NCBI GenBank assembly: GCA_019244185.1
Contig: JAFATB010000019.1
Location: forward strand, 124,001 to 188,000
Length of the DNA: 64,000 nucleotides
Direction: 5' to 3'
From: Acidobacteriota bacterium
GTDB taxonomy: Bacteria; Acidobacteriota; Thermoanaerobaculia; Gp7-AA8
In this document: in pieces, positions 41,737-51,563 of the stretch
Numbering within the stretch: the stretch's first letter is position 1
Layout of the letters: each line of letters opens with the position of its first letter
Made by a program: the position numbers and the translations under genes
The notes under the pieces: model-generated
What the model was told of the DNA's origin: nothing
What the model saw: only the letters and a program-made list of their open reading frames with translations
The model's database searches: none

Positions 41737-43684
41737 CTTTGTCGAGGAGGCCGGCGGACGCGACGGCGGCGAGATACGCCTCGACGTCGGCGAGCTTCAC
41801 GTCGTCCACGCTGTAGATCGCCGCGAGGGCGTCGCGCACTTCCGAGGTCGTGCGCGTGCCGTCGACGAGATTCAGCGCCTCGTAGCGCAGCTCCGCGTCG
41901 AGTTGCAGCGGCTGCGTGACGCCGTGATCGGCGAGGTAGTCGTAGCCGAACGTGTCGAGCGGACCGCGCACTTTCGTCGAACGCCGATACACGACGCCGC
42001 TGCCGCGCGCCGGCGCTTTCGGATTGCCGAGCACCGCCGCGAGATTCGTGAGAAACGCCGCCGACTCTTTGCGCACGTCGGACGGCGCGTCGAAGAAACG
42101 CGCGAACGAATCGAACATCGCGCGCTCGTACCAGAGCTCGAACGACCGCGTGCCTTTGCGCAGCGACGTCGCGGCGCGTTCGAGCGCGTGCGTCTCGACG
42201 ACGTTCGCGAGCGTGCGCGCGTCGCTCGCGTCGATGCGCGCCAGGACGTAGCCGCTCGCCGCGGCGATGAAGCCCGCGCGCGCGAGCTTGGTGGGATCGA
42301 TGTTCGCCGGCACGTCGAAGTTCGTATGGATGTAGCGGTCGGGCCAGTCGTTGAGATAGATCGCCGGGATCGCGTACGTGCGGTCGCTGTATACCTGATG
42401 ATCGCTGCCGAGCGTGAGCGGCACGAACGACGCCTGCAACGCTTCCTTCCCGCCTTCCGGCGCGACGAGCGGCCAGCGCGCGACGCCGGTGCTCGCGAAC
42501 GCATCCGACTGTTCGTTGACCAGCATGCCGATCGTCTGCGCGATGTCGTAGATGAACGACGGCTGGCTCGATGGACCGCGCGTCACGTGAAAGATCGCCT
42601 TCGTCACCGGGCCGCCGCCGACCATGTCGAGATGGATCGCCGCCTTGATGCGCGCGGCGAGCTCGGGACGTCCGGCGAGCAGCGCGTGCGTGCCTTCGAT
42701 CTCCGGCGGATAGACGAAGCGGATCGTGCGGCGCGGCGGCGCGAGGCGTTTCTCGGCGATGAGCTTCGAGAGCGTGCGTGCGATCTCGAGCGTCGTCGCG
42801 CAGCCGCTCGCGTTGTCGTTCGCGCCGGGATGCGGATGATCGAGATGACAACTGAAGACGATCTCTTCGTTCGTCGTTCCGGGAATCGTGGCCGTGGCGA
42901 TGTCGTACGCGCCCGGCTCCTGCGCCGCGTCGACGACCGCGTGCATGCGGATCGTCTCGCCGTGCGCGAGCCGCTGCTGCAGCGCGCGTGCGGTCTTGAG
43001 CGACACCATGAACGCGAACGTCTTGAACGGCGCGAACGTCTCGAGGTGTCCCCAGCGCACGAGGTTCTCGTCCTCGCCCCACCACGCGGTCTTCTGGTTC
43101 TGCGCGTAGCTGACGATGCCGGCCGCGCCGTACTTCGCGACCGCGAGCGGCGCGACCGCGCCCGGTTGCGCCGATGCGAGGACGAGCTTTCCGCGCACGT
43201 CTTTGTTCGCGTAATCCGACTCGTGCGTGCCTTCGCCGCAGTCGACGAGCGTCGTCGTGACGTCGGCGCTCGTGCTGTCCTGCGCGAGCGTGATCGGCTC
43301 CGCGTCCCAGCTCGCGTAACGCACGACGTTCGCGCCGCTCGCATCGACTTCCCACAGCTCCGCGAAGTTCGCGTTCCACGCGGGGCGCGAGCGCTGCGTG
43401 CCGTAGAAGAGCGTGCCGTCGGCCGGGAACGACTCGAGGTGCGCGTCGGCGAGTCCGTAGCGCTTCAGCTCCGCGACGATCTGCTCCGCGGTCGCGCGAA
43501 ATCCACGCGAGCCACGCATGCGGTGCTGGCGCGAGAAGCCTTCGAGATTGCGCTTCGCCGACTCGCCGGAGATCTCCGACGCGAGCGCGGAGACTTCCTT
43601 GTCCGTCAGAAACGGCAGCGTGTCGGCGGCGAGCTGTGTGGCGGCGAGAGCGAGCGACAGCGTTGCGATCGCGATCCTGATCAT
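41726..43684 (-). CDS. Exported M28-family zinc aminopeptidase-like protein with PA-type insert
   Basis: 652 aa from ATG 43684 (signal peptide AIATLSLALAATQLAA). An N-terminal pro/PA-like region (DVRGKLVLASAQPGAVAPLAVAKYGAAGIVSY) precedes the M28 core at ~270-450 with SCHLDHPHPGANDNASGCAT, holding the first zinc His and the bridging Asp, and later HLDMVGGGP and LGSDHQVYSD. The C-terminal ~150 residues are helical. It probably releases amino acids from peptides outside the cytoplasm. The ATG shares one base with the stop of the upstream KAS III gene. Confidence 0.85.
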   Translation of the reverse strand: MIRIAIATLSLALAATQLAADTLPFLTDKEVSALASEISGESAKRNLEGFSRQHRMRGSRGFRATAEQIVAELKRYGLADAHLESFPADGTLFYGTQRSRPAWNANFAELWEVDASGANVVRYASWDAEPITLAQDSTSADVTTTLVDCGEGTHESDYANKDVRGKLVLASAQPGAVAPLAVAKYGAAGIVSYAQNQKTAWWGEDENLVRWGHLETFAPFKTFAFMVSLKTARALQQRLAHGETIRMHAVVDAAQEPGAYDIATATIPGTTNEEIVFSCHLDHPHPGANDNASGCATTLEIARTLSKLIAEKRLAPPRRTIRFVYPPEIEGTHALLAGRPELAARIKAAIHLDMVGGGPVTKAIFHVTRGPSSQPSFIYDIAQTIGMLVNEQSDAFASTGVARWPLVAPEGGKEALQASFVPLTLGSDHQVYSDRTYAIPAIYLNDWPDRYIHTNFDVPANIDPTKLARAGFIAAASGYVLARIDASDARTLANVVETHALERAATSLRKGTRSFELWYERAMFDSFARFFDAPSDVRKESAAFLTNLAAVLGNPKAPARGSGVVYRRSTKVRGPLDTFGYDYLADHGVTQPLQLDAELRYEALNLVDGTRTTSEVRDALAAIYSVDDVKLADVEAYLAAVASAGLLDKVSP

Positions 43685-44781
43685 CAAGTCCGGTAGAGCG
43701 CGGCGCCCCAATGCAGTCCCGAGCCGAGCGCCGTGAAGCAGACCAGCATGCCCGGTTTGATACGGCCGTCCGCGAGGCACTCGTGGAAGAGGATCGGCAG
43801 CGTGCCCGCGGTCGTGTTGCCGTAGCGCTCGATGTTGTGCGGCACTTTCTCCGCCGGCAGTCCGAGCTGCTTCGCAACGCCTTCGACGATGCGCAGGTTC
43901 GCCTGATGGATGAGCAGCAGGTCGATCTGCGACGGCTCGACGCCCGCGGACGCGCAGACCTCGCGCACCGACTCCGGCATCTTCGACACCGCCTGCTTGA
44001 AGACCTCGCGCCCTTCCATCACCGGGATGTACTCGCTCGCGTCGATCTGCGCGCGATCGACGAACGGACGCCGCCGGAAGCCGACGCCGGGAACGTAAAG
44101 CGCCTCGATGTTCGAGCCGTTCGTGTAGAGCTTCGCGGCGAGAAAGCCGCGCGCGTCATCGTCCGACGCTTCGACGACGACGGCACCCGCGCCATCCCCA
44201 AAGAGTACGGTTCGGTCGCGGATCTTCGTATTCTCCGCGTACTCCTCCGGCGTCGCCTCGCGGTCGCTGCGCCCGATCGTCGCGTCCCAGTTGTTGTGCC
44301 ACGGCATGAACGGCGTGTGCACGTCCGCGCCGACGAGAAGCAGGCGCTGGTACTTGCCGCTGCGGATCAGCGAGTCGGCGAGATCGAGTCCGTACAGAAA
44401 CCCCGAGCACTGCTGCCGGATGTCGAAGGTCGGCATCGACTCGCGCAGCCCCATCTTCGCCTGCAGCACCGGACCATTTCCCGGGAAGAAGTGATCGGGC
44501 GTCATCGTGGCGAAGATGACGGCGTCGAGCTCCTCTTTCGTGCGACCCGCCTTCGCGAGCGCACCCTCGGCGGCGATGCGCCCGAGGTCCGTCGAGCCGG
44601 TGCCGGGATTGACGTAGTGGCGCTGCTCGACGCCGCTGCGCGTGCGGATCCATTCGTCCGACGTGTCCATGATCTTCGCGAGCGCGTCGTTCTTCACGAC
44701 GTTCTGCCCGACGGCGATGCCGGTGCCGGTGATGACGGATTTCACGCTCTTCACGGACGTCACAATGCCGCGATCATGCAT
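43684..44781 (-). CDS. Beta-ketoacyl-ACP synthase III family protein
   Basis: 365 aa from ATG 44781. The thiolase-fold triad is complete: Cys in IRQQCSGFLYGLDLADS, His in LLIHQANLRIVE and Asn in ERYGNTTAGT. VITGTGIAVG at the N-terminus and GSGLHWGAALY at the end are typical. FabH proper is ~320 aa; this one is longer, and no fab cluster is nearby, so it could be a specialised KAS III (for example for branched or secondary acyl chains). It is placed between hslO (8-nt overlap) and the M28 peptidase gene. Confidence 0.87.
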   Translation of the reverse strand: MHDRGIVTSVKSVKSVITGTGIAVGQNVVKNDALAKIMDTSDEWIRTRSGVEQRHYVNPGTGSTDLGRIAAEGALAKAGRTKEELDAVIFATMTPDHFFPGNGPVLQAKMGLRESMPTFDIRQQCSGFLYGLDLADSLIRSGKYQRLLLVGADVHTPFMPWHNNWDATIGRSDREATPEEYAENTKIRDRTVLFGDGAGAVVVEASDDDARGFLAAKLYTNGSNIEALYVPGVGFRRRPFVDRAQIDASEYIPVMEGREVFKQAVSKMPESVREVCASAGVEPSQIDLLLIHQANLRIVEGVAKQLGLPAEKVPHNIERYGNTTAGTLPILFHECLADGRIKPGMLVCFTALGSGLHWGAALYRT

Positions 44782-45655
44782 CGTGCTTCGCGGTGAGCGC
44801 AAGCAACTCGTCGGCGCCAAACTGGTACTTGCGTCCGCAGAACTGGCACACGACTTCGGTGCCGCCTTCGTCGATCATCTCGCGCAGGTCGTCGTCGCCC
44901 AGGAGCGCGAGCGGCGCGAGCGCGCGATCGCGCGTGCACTGGCAGGTGTAGCTCACCGGAATCGTGTAGCCCGCATCGATCTGCTTGTAGTTGACGCCGT
45001 GCAGCACCGTCGCGACGACGTCTTCGATCGGCAGCTTCTCGAGCAGCGTCGACAGCGGCGGCGCTTCTTTGATGCGCTGTTCGATCGCGGCGATCGCTTC
45101 TTCGGTCGCGTGCGGAAACGCCTGAATCACGATGCCGCCCGCGGAGGCGACGCCGTCGCGGCGATTGAGCACGCCGAGGAGCACGGCGGAGGCGATCTGC
45201 TCGGAGCGCATGAGGTAACGCGTGATGTCCGTCGCGATGCCGTTGCCGCCCAGAAGTATCTGCGACGTGTACGGCTTTCCGGCAGGAGGCGTTCCCCGGA
45301 TGACGGTGAGACTGCCGTTGCCGATGGCGCTGTCGGCGTCGAGCAGCGGATCGTCGGGAACGGGGTTGGCGACGTAGCCGCGCACGTTGCCGCCGACGCT
45401 GCCGTCCGCGATGACGGTGCCGAGCGGCCCGTTGCCTTCGAAGCGCAGCGTGACGTACTGATTGCGCACGTCTTTGTCGAGCAGACGCGCGAGCAGGAGC
45501 GAGCCGGTCATGGCGCGGCCGAGCGCATCGGCGGCGACGGGAGAGAGGTCGAGGATCTCGCGCGCGGTCTCGACGGCGGTGGTCGTCTGCGCGGCGATGA
45601 CGCGGAAGTGGCCATCGACGGCCATACCCTGGATGAGGCGGTCGTGTTCTAGCAT
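44774..45655 (-). CDS. hslO: Redox-regulated chaperone Hsp33
   Basis: 293 aa from ATG 45655. The N-terminal domain has DRLIQGMAVDGHFRVIAAQT and MTGSLLLARLLD; the middle reads GGIVIQAFPHATEE. The zinc redox switch is complete: CQC (YTCQCTRD) and CQFC (VVCQFCGRKYQF). Oxidation of these Cys activates holdase function. It appears to head a cluster with the KAS III and M28 genes. A lipoprotein gene is divergent, 48 bp away. Confidence 0.94.
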   Translation of the reverse strand: MLEHDRLIQGMAVDGHFRVIAAQTTTAVETAREILDLSPVAADALGRAMTGSLLLARLLDKDVRNQYVTLRFEGNGPLGTVIADGSVGGNVRGYVANPVPDDPLLDADSAIGNGSLTVIRGTPPAGKPYTSQILLGGNGIATDITRYLMRSEQIASAVLLGVLNRRDGVASAGGIVIQAFPHATEEAIAAIEQRIKEAPPLSTLLEKLPIEDVVATVLHGVNYKQIDAGYTIPVSYTCQCTRDRALAPLALLGDDDLREMIDEGGTEVVCQFCGRKYQFGADELLALTAKHDA

Positions 45656-45703
45656 TGGAACGGGAAAAACGCCGCGGCGCGCACATTGCTTCCTCCCGAA
45701 TCC

Positions 45704-46078
45704 ATGCGAACTGTGCTGCTTTCTCTGCTGCTCGTCGTCGCGGCCTGCAAGGTCGATGAGAAAGGCAACGTCAAGCCGAGTGCGGAGACGCAGACGGCGA
45801 CGGCGGCCGCGAAGGAAAACGCGAAGGAGCTCGGCGACGACCTCCAGAAAAGCACGAAGGACGCGATCACGTCCGACGCCGGCCAGCGCGTGATCGCGCA
45901 GACGAAGGACGTCGCGCGCCAGGCCGAACACGCCGCGGGCGTTGCCGCCGAGGAAACCGGCGAGGCGCTGGCGCAGAAAGGACGCGACGCGCAGAACAAC
46001 GCGCAACAGCACGCGCCCGCCACCGCCACCTCGGGAACAGTGGTCACCACGACGACGGTTACCACCACGTCGCACTGA
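45704..46078 (+). CDS. Small lipoprotein with helical late-embryogenesis-like body
   Basis: 124 aa from ATG 45704. A lipoprotein signal ends with a lipobox (LLLVVAAC, Cys ~15). The rest is Ala/Lys/Glu/Gln-rich amphipathic helix (KENAKELGDDLQKSTKDAI, TKDVARQAEHAAGVAAEE), similar to LEA/apolipoprotein-like stress proteins, and ends in a Thr-rich tail (VVTTTTVTTTSH). Likely an envelope stress or packing protein; function is not established. It is 55 bp upstream of speA. Confidence 0.65.
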   Translation: MRTVLLSLLLVVAACKVDEKGNVKPSAETQTATAAAKENAKELGDDLQKSTKDAITSDAGQRVIAQTKDVARQAEHAAGVAAEETGEALAQKGRDAQNNAQQHAPATATSGTVVTTTTVTTTSH

Positions 46079-46133
46079 GCATCACCGCCGCGGATTTGCT
46101 TTATTCTTCGCCGCTGGAGGGTCCCGAAAGAAA

Positions 46134-48083
46134 TTGACCACGACCGCCGACATCCTCGAGGCGCAGAAAAAAGAGTGGAGCGTCGACGACGCGGTCTCGC
46201 TCTACATGATCGATCGCTGGGGCGCGGACTATTTCGACGTCGCGCCGAGCGGTGAGGTGACGGTTTCCCCGCTGCAGCAACGCGGCATTGCCGTGCCCAT
46301 CATCGACGTCGTCCGCGCGGCGCGGGAGACGATGAATCTCTCGACGCCGATCCTGGTGCGCTTTCAGGACCTGCTGCGCCATCGCGTGGAGATGCTCAAT
46401 CAGGCGTTCCGCAAAGCGATCCGCGAGAACAACTATCGCGGCGACTATCGCGGCGTCTTTCCCATCAAGGTCAATCAGCTGCGCGAAGTGGTCGAGGAGA
46501 TCCTCGACGCGGGCCGCCCGTTCCACCACGGCGTGGAAGTCGGCTCGAAGCCGGAGATGTTCGCCGGCCTCGCCGTCCACACCGATCCCGAGTCGATCAT
46601 CATCTGCAACGGCTACAAGGATCGCGCGTACATCCGCATGGCCCTCCTCGGGCGCAAGCTCGGCAAGAAGGTGATCCTCGTGGCGGAGAAGATCTCCGAG
46701 GTCGCCATGATCGTGAAGATCGCCGCCGAGATGGGCGTGGAGCCGTGGATCGGTCTGCGCGTGCGCCTGCTCTCGAAAGGCGCGGGCAAGTGGGCGACCT
46801 CCGGCGGCGAGCACGCGAAGTTCGGTCTCTCGACCGCCGAGATCCTGGAGGCGATGGAGATCATGCGCGAGGCGAACATGGCCTCCGCGTTCAAGCTCCT
46901 GCACTTCCACATCGGCTCGCAGATCCCCGACATCCTCACGATCAAACGCGCCGTCCGCGAGGCGGCGATGTATTACGCGAAGCTGTACAAGAGCGGCCAG
47001 AAGCTCGAGTACGTCGACGTCGGCGGCGGTCTGGCCATCGACTACGACGGCTCGCGCTCCACGTTCCACTCGTCGATGAACTACACCGTCGAGGAGTACG
47101 CGGCCGACATCGTCTACAACATCATGGACGTCTGCGACGACGAGAAGGTGCCGCATCCGGTCATCGTCTCGGAGTCCGGCCGCGCGACGGTCGCGCATCA
47201 CTCCGTGCTCGTCGTGCAGGCCTTCGCGGCGATCGAGAAGACGCCGCTCGAGTCGCGCGAGATCCGCGCGCGCGATCACAAGCTCGTGCGCGAGCTGATC
47301 GACATCGACGGCTCGCTCTCCGAGGACAACGTGCAGTCGGCGTGGCACGACCTGCAGCAGATCAAAGAGCAGGCGCAGACGATGTTCGAGCTCGGCCTGC
47401 TCGACCTCGATGTCAAAGCGAGAGTCGAGTCGCTGTACTGGGAAGTCGCCGAGCGCATGCAGAAGCTCGTGCGCACGATGGAGCCGGGCGAGGTGCCCGA
47501 GGATCTCGTGAACCTCAACATCGAGCTCGCCGATCAGCACATCTGCAACTTCTCGGTCTTCCAGTCGCTGCTCGATCACTGGGCGCTGGGCCAGCTGTTC
47601 CCGATCGTGCCCATTCATCGGCTGAACGAACGTCCGCAGCTGGAGTCGACGCTGGTCGACATCACGTGCGACTCCGACGGCAAGGTCTCGAAGTTCATCG
47701 ACCTCAACGACGTCCGCGAGACGCTCCCGCTCCACGAGATTCGCGCGGACGAGCCCTACTACCTCGGCATCTTCCTCACCGGCGCCTATCAGGACATCAT
47801 GGGCGACATCCACAATCTCTTCGGCCGCGTGAACGAGGTGCACGTGTTCCTCGATCCGGACGAAGACGCGGGCTTCTACATCGAGGAAGAGATCCCCGGC
47901 CAGCCGATCGGCGAAGTGCTCGCCATGACGCAATGGGACTGGCGCGATCTCGAGAAGCGGATGAAGCAGCAGATCGACGTCGCCATCAAACAGGATCGCG
48001 TGAAGCCGACCGAGGGCATGCGCCTGCTGCAGGATTACGAGCGCGGCCTCAAGGACCAGACGTACCTCACCTTCGATTCATAG
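46134..48083 (+). CDS. speA: Biosynthetic arginine decarboxylase
   Basis: 649 aa from TTG 46134, near the usual ~640. GGAGGG lies 11 nt before the start. The PLP-barrel Lys is in FPIKVNQLREVVEE (IKVNQ), and EVGSKPEM, LLSKGAGKWATSGGEHAKFG, HFHIGSQIPDI, DVGGGLAIDYDGS and SESGRATVAHHSVLV are SpeA hallmarks. The C-terminal part includes DITCDSDGKVSKFI and PYYLGIFLTGAYQDIMGDIHN. It makes agmatine from arginine for polyamine synthesis. speB is not in the window. Confidence 0.94.
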   Translation: MTTTADILEAQKKEWSVDDAVSLYMIDRWGADYFDVAPSGEVTVSPLQQRGIAVPIIDVVRAARETMNLSTPILVRFQDLLRHRVEMLNQAFRKAIRENNYRGDYRGVFPIKVNQLREVVEEILDAGRPFHHGVEVGSKPEMFAGLAVHTDPESIIICNGYKDRAYIRMALLGRKLGKKVILVAEKISEVAMIVKIAAEMGVEPWIGLRVRLLSKGAGKWATSGGEHAKFGLSTAEILEAMEIMREANMASAFKLLHFHIGSQIPDILTIKRAVREAAMYYAKLYKSGQKLEYVDVGGGLAIDYDGSRSTFHSSMNYTVEEYAADIVYNIMDVCDDEKVPHPVIVSESGRATVAHHSVLVVQAFAAIEKTPLESREIRARDHKLVRELIDIDGSLSEDNVQSAWHDLQQIKEQAQTMFELGLLDLDVKARVESLYWEVAERMQKLVRTMEPGEVPEDLVNLNIELADQHICNFSVFQSLLDHWALGQLFPIVPIHRLNERPQLESTLVDITCDSDGKVSKFIDLNDVRETLPLHEIRADEPYYLGIFLTGAYQDIMGDIHNLFGRVNEVHVFLDPDEDAGFYIEEEIPGQPIGEVLAMTQWDWRDLEKRMKQQIDVAIKQDRVKPTEGMRLLQDYERGLKDQTYLTFDS

Positions 48084-48093
48084 GAGCACTATC

Positions 48094-49023
48094 ATGCGGA
48101 AGACGTTTCTCGTCACGCTGTCCCTCTTGTGCGCGTACGCCACGCACGCGTTCGCTGCGACCGAGGCGCGCCTCAGCGGCGCGATCGTCGACGCGGCCAC
48201 GAAACAACCGATCCCCGACGCGACCATCACGCTCGACGCGATGGAAGTGAAGAAGGTGCATCAGTCGTCGAAGGCGAAGAAGGACGGCTCGTACGCGATC
48301 TTCGTGCTCGACGGCACCATCCGCTACAAGTTCACCGTCGCCGCGCCCGGCTACGCGACGTTCACCGACGAAGGGAAGCTGAAGCTCGGCGAGACGACGA
48401 AGCGCGACTTCGAGCTCGTGAAAGCAGGCGACGCCGTACCCGCGTCGACAGCGGCGGCCACTCCGCCGAAGAATGAGCCGGGCGTCACGGAGTACAACGA
48501 AGGTGCGGCGCTCGCGAACGCGGGCGACATCGCCGGCGCCACCGAGAAGTTCAAAGCGGCCGTCGCCGCGAAGCCGGAGCTCTATCCCGCCTGGAGCGCG
48601 CTCGCGAAGATGCAACTGCGCCAGAGCCACTACGCCGACGCGATCGCCGCCGCGAACAAGGTCCTCGAGATCGACGACACGGACGCGGAGATGCTGTCCG
48701 TCCTCGTGCAGGCATACACGGCCACCGGCGACAAGGCCAAAGCCGCCGAAGCGCAGAAGAAGCTGCCCGCCAACGCGTCGTCGCTCTTCAACGACGCCGC
48801 GCATTTCATCAACAGCAACAACGACGCGGCCGCCGAGCCGCTGCTCAAACAGGCCATCGGCATCGATCCCAATTTCGCGCAGGCGTACTTCGAGCTGGGG
48901 ATGATCTACGCCCGCGCGAGCAAAAACGCGGAGGCGAAGCAGAATCTCGAGACGTACCTGAAGCTCGCGCCGGACGGCAAGGACGCCGCGTCCGCGAAGG
49001 AAATGCTGGGCTACCTCAAGTGA
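48094..49023 (+). CDS. Exported protein with carboxypeptidase-regulatory-like domain and TPRs
   Basis: 309 aa with GGAG 10 nt upstream of the ATG. Signal peptide at 1-21. Residues ~25-110 form a CarboxypepD_reg-like beta-sandwich (LSGAIVDAATKQPIPDATIT, DGSYAIFVLDGTIRYKFTVA, YATFTDEGKLKLGE). From ~130 TPR units follow (NEGAALANAGDIAGATEKFK, AWSALAKMQLRQSHYADAI, AYFELGMIYARASKNAEA). Such proteins are common in the envelope of Acidobacteriota and Bacteroidota; function unknown. It follows speA by 10 bp. Confidence 0.75.
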   Translation: MRKTFLVTLSLLCAYATHAFAATEARLSGAIVDAATKQPIPDATITLDAMEVKKVHQSSKAKKDGSYAIFVLDGTIRYKFTVAAPGYATFTDEGKLKLGETTKRDFELVKAGDAVPASTAAATPPKNEPGVTEYNEGAALANAGDIAGATEKFKAAVAAKPELYPAWSALAKMQLRQSHYADAIAAANKVLEIDDTDAEMLSVLVQAYTATGDKAKAAEAQKKLPANASSLFNDAAHFINSNNDAAAEPLLKQAIGIDPNFAQAYFELGMIYARASKNAEAKQNLETYLKLAPDGKDAASAKEMLGYLK

Positions 49024-49056
49024 GATCGCAGGCGATTGCGGGCGTAAGCCGACCGG

Positions 49057-49206
49057 GAGCGCCTCCGGCGGGGCGGCGCGGCCGCCAGCGCTAAGGGCTT
49101 AGCCAGTACGCACGTGCGGCTGCCGTCAACGACGTTAACCGCGACCGCACGTGCGTCTAGGCTAGGCCCTTAGCTCAGGCGGCCGTACCGCCCCGCCGGA
49201 GGCGCT
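49057..49206. repeat. Large palindromic intergenic repeat, copy 2
   Basis: Arms ~49057-49119 and ~49145-49206 are reverse complements around a short loop. The left arm and loop start match copy 1 (5874-6023) almost base for base, including CAGCGCTAAGGGC, CGCACGTGCGGCTGC and GTCAACG. Two positions where copy 1 has C-G pairs are G-C here on both arms, so pairing is conserved. The right arm ends inside the stop codon of the malic enzyme gene, in a convergent gap. Confidence 0.88.
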
Positions 49207-51472
49207 ATCGGTCGTTCTCCAGTCGCTGCGCGTCGATCACCGCGATGGCGGCCATGTTGACGATGTCGTTCACGTCGACGCCGCGTTGCAGGACGTGAAC
49301 GGGTTTCGCGATGCCCTGGAGAATCGGCCCGATCACCTCGGCGCCGGAGAGGCGCCAGAGCAGCTTGTACGCGGCGTTCGCGGCGTCGAGGTTCGCGAAA
49401 ACCAGCACGTTCGCGTCGCCCTGGATCGCGCTCCACGGGTAGTCGGTTTGCGCGATCTCGGGAGTGACGGCGGTGTCGGCTTGCATCTCGCCTTCGACGA
49501 TGAGATCGGGGCGGCGCTTGCGCAGGATCTCGACGGCATCGCGGACTTTCTCGGCGCCCGGATCCTTCGTCGAGCCGAAGTTCGAGAACGAGATCATCGC
49601 GATGCGCGGCTCGAGGTGGAAGCGCTTCGCCGTCTCGGCGGTCTGCTCGGCGATCTCCGCGAGCGTCTCGCTGTCGGGATCGATGTTCACCGTCGTATCC
49701 GCGAGCACCAGCATGCGGTTCTTGAACATCAGGAGGTAGGCGCCGGAGACGTGGCGCACGGTCGGGCGCGTCTTCACGATCTGCAGCGCCGGTTTGATGG
49801 TGGCGGGATAGAAGGCGCGAAGGCCGGAAATCACGCCGTCCGCATCGCCGCATTCGAGCATCATCATCGCGAAGTAATTCCGGCTGTTGAGGATCTTGCG
49901 CGCGTCGGAGAGTGTGATCCCGTGGCGGCGGCGCAGCTCGTGGAAGCGCTGCACGTAGCGCGGCAGATCGGGCGCGTGATTGATGTCGATGATCGTGATC
50001 TTCGACTCCTCGACGTGATACTTCGCGAGGATCGGCAGGAGCTCCTCGCGTCGGCCGAGGAGGATCGGGAACGCCAGACCTTCATCGACGAGGATCTTCG
50101 CGGCGCGGACGATCTTCTCCTGATCGCCCTCGGGGAACACGATGCGTTTCGGATCCTGGCGCGCGCGCGAGTAGAGCTCGTGCATCAGACCGCGCGAGCG
50201 GCCGAGCATGTGCTCGAGGCGGCGGCGGTACTCGCCGTAGTCGGTGATCGGCTGCTGTGCGACACCGGTCTCCGCGGCCGCGCGCGCGACCGCGACGGGC
50301 ACGTTGAGCAGCACGCGATAGTCGAACGGCTTCGGGATCAGGTACTCGCGTCCGAAGGCGATGCCGTCCTTGCCGTACGCGCGCAGGACAGAGTCGGGGA
50401 CGTCTTCCTTCGCCAGCTCGGCGAGCGCGCGCGACGCGGCGAGCTTCATCTCGTCGTTGATCGTCGTGGCGCGGCAGTCGAGCGCGCCGCGGAAGATGAA
50501 TGGAAACCCAAGGACATTGTTGACCTGGTTCGGGTAGTCGGAGCGGCCCGTGGCCATGATCACGTCGGGGCGCGCGGAGACGGCCTCGTCGTAGCCGATC
50601 TCCGGAGTCGGGTTCGCCATCGCGAACACGATCGGATCGTTCGCCATCGAGCGGATCATGTCCTGCGTCACGATCCCGCCGGCGGAGAGGCCGATGAAGA
50701 CGTCGGAGCCTTTGAACGCGTCGGCGAGCGTGCGGCGATCCGTCTCGACCGCGAACTCCTCCTTGTACGCCGTCATGTCTTCCGTCCGGCCTTTGTAGAT
50801 GATGCCGTGGCGGTCGACGAGCAAGGCGTTTTCCTTCCGCAGACCGAGCTTCACGTAGAGGCGCAGGCACGCCATCGCCGCGGCGCCCGCGCCGGAGATC
50901 ACCATCTTCACATCTTCGATCTTCTTGCCGGCCACTTCGAGCGCGTTGATCAGCGCGGCGGCGGAGATGATCGCGGTGCCGTGCTGGTCGTCGTGGAAGA
51001 CGGGGATGTTCATCTCCGCCTTCAGCCGCTCCTCGATCTCGAAGCACTCCGGCGCGGCGATGTCCTCGAGGTTGATCCCGCCGAACGTCGGCTCGAGCAG
51101 TTTCACCGCGCGAATGAACTCCTCGGTATCGCGCGTGTCGAGCTCGAGATCGAACACGTCGATGTCGGCGAAGCGCTTGAAGAGCACGCCTTTGCCTTCC
51201 ATCACCGGCTTGCCGGCGGCGGCGCCGATGTTCCCGAGTCCGAGGACAGCGGTGCCGTTCGTGATCACGGCGACGAGATTGCCTTTCGCGGTGTACTTGT
51301 AGACGTCCGCGGGATTCGCGGCGATGTCGAGGCAGGGAGCGGCGACGCCGGGCGTATAGGCGAGCGAGAGGTCGCGTTGCGTGGCGGTCGGCTTCGACGG
51401 CACCACCTCGATCTTTCCGGGACGTCCGCTCGCATGGTAGTCGAGGGCTTCGTCGCGGCTGTTGTCCGGCAT
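49205..51472 (-). CDS. maeB: NADP-dependent malic enzyme with phosphotransacetylase domain (MaeB type)
   Basis: 755 aa. Malic enzyme part, residues 1-~425: [70 protein letters not shown] and [10 protein letters not shown]. The C-terminal ~330 residues are PTA-like ([56 protein letters not shown]), usually a regulatory, acetyl-CoA-sensing domain rather than an active transferase. It decarboxylates malate to pyruvate. Stop overlaps the palindromic repeat. Confidence 0.95.
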   Translation of the reverse strand: MPDNSRDEALDYHASGRPGKIEVVPSKPTATQRDLSLAYTPGVAAPCLDIAANPADVYKYTAKGNLVAVITNGTAVLGLGNIGAAAGKPVMEGKGVLFKRFADIDVFDLELDTRDTEEFIRAVKLLEPTFGGINLEDIAAPECFEIEERLKAEMNIPVFHDDQHGTAIISAAALINALEVAGKKIEDVKMVISGAGAAAMACLRLYVKLGLRKENALLVDRHGIIYKGRTEDMTAYKEEFAVETDRRTLADAFKGSDVFIGLSAGGIVTQDMIRSMANDPIVFAMANPTPEIGYDEAVSARPDVIMATGRSDYPNQVNNVLGFPFIFRGALDCRATTINDEMKLAASRALAELAKEDVPDSVLRAYGKDGIAFGREYLIPKPFDYRVLLNVPVAVARAAAETGVAQQPITDYGEYRRRLEHMLGRSRGLMHELYSRARQDPKRIVFPEGDQEKIVRAAKILVDEGLAFPILLGRREELLPILAKYHVEESKITIIDINHAPDLPRYVQRFHELRRRHGITLSDARKILNSRNYFAMMMLECGDADGVISGLRAFYPATIKPALQIVKTRPTVRHVSGAYLLMFKNRMLVLADTTVNIDPDSETLAEIAEQTAETAKRFHLEPRIAMISFSNFGSTKDPGAEKVRDAVEILRKRRPDLIVEGEMQADTAVTPEIAQTDYPWSAIQGDANVLVFANLDAANAAYKLLWRLSGAEVIGPILQGIAKPVHVLQRGVDVNDIVNMAAIAVIDAQRLENDR

Positions 51473-51513
51473 GGCGTCTCCTTCGGCGCGGAGTGTATCT
51501 GAAGGCGAAACGA

Positions 51514-51539
51514 GAACGGCGGCCCGAAGGCCGCCGTTC
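51514..51539. terminator. Hairpin downstream of secF
   Basis: GAACGGCGGCC (51514-51524) pairs with GGCCGCCGTTC (51529-51539) around CGAA, an 11-bp stem with a stable tetraloop. It lies between secF and the next minus-strand gene, maeB, and may terminate the sec operon. On the minus strand only a weak T-rich stretch (TCGTTTCGCC) follows. Confidence 0.6.
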
Positions 51540-51563
51540 GTGTGGGGAGGGCTGTGGAGTTCG

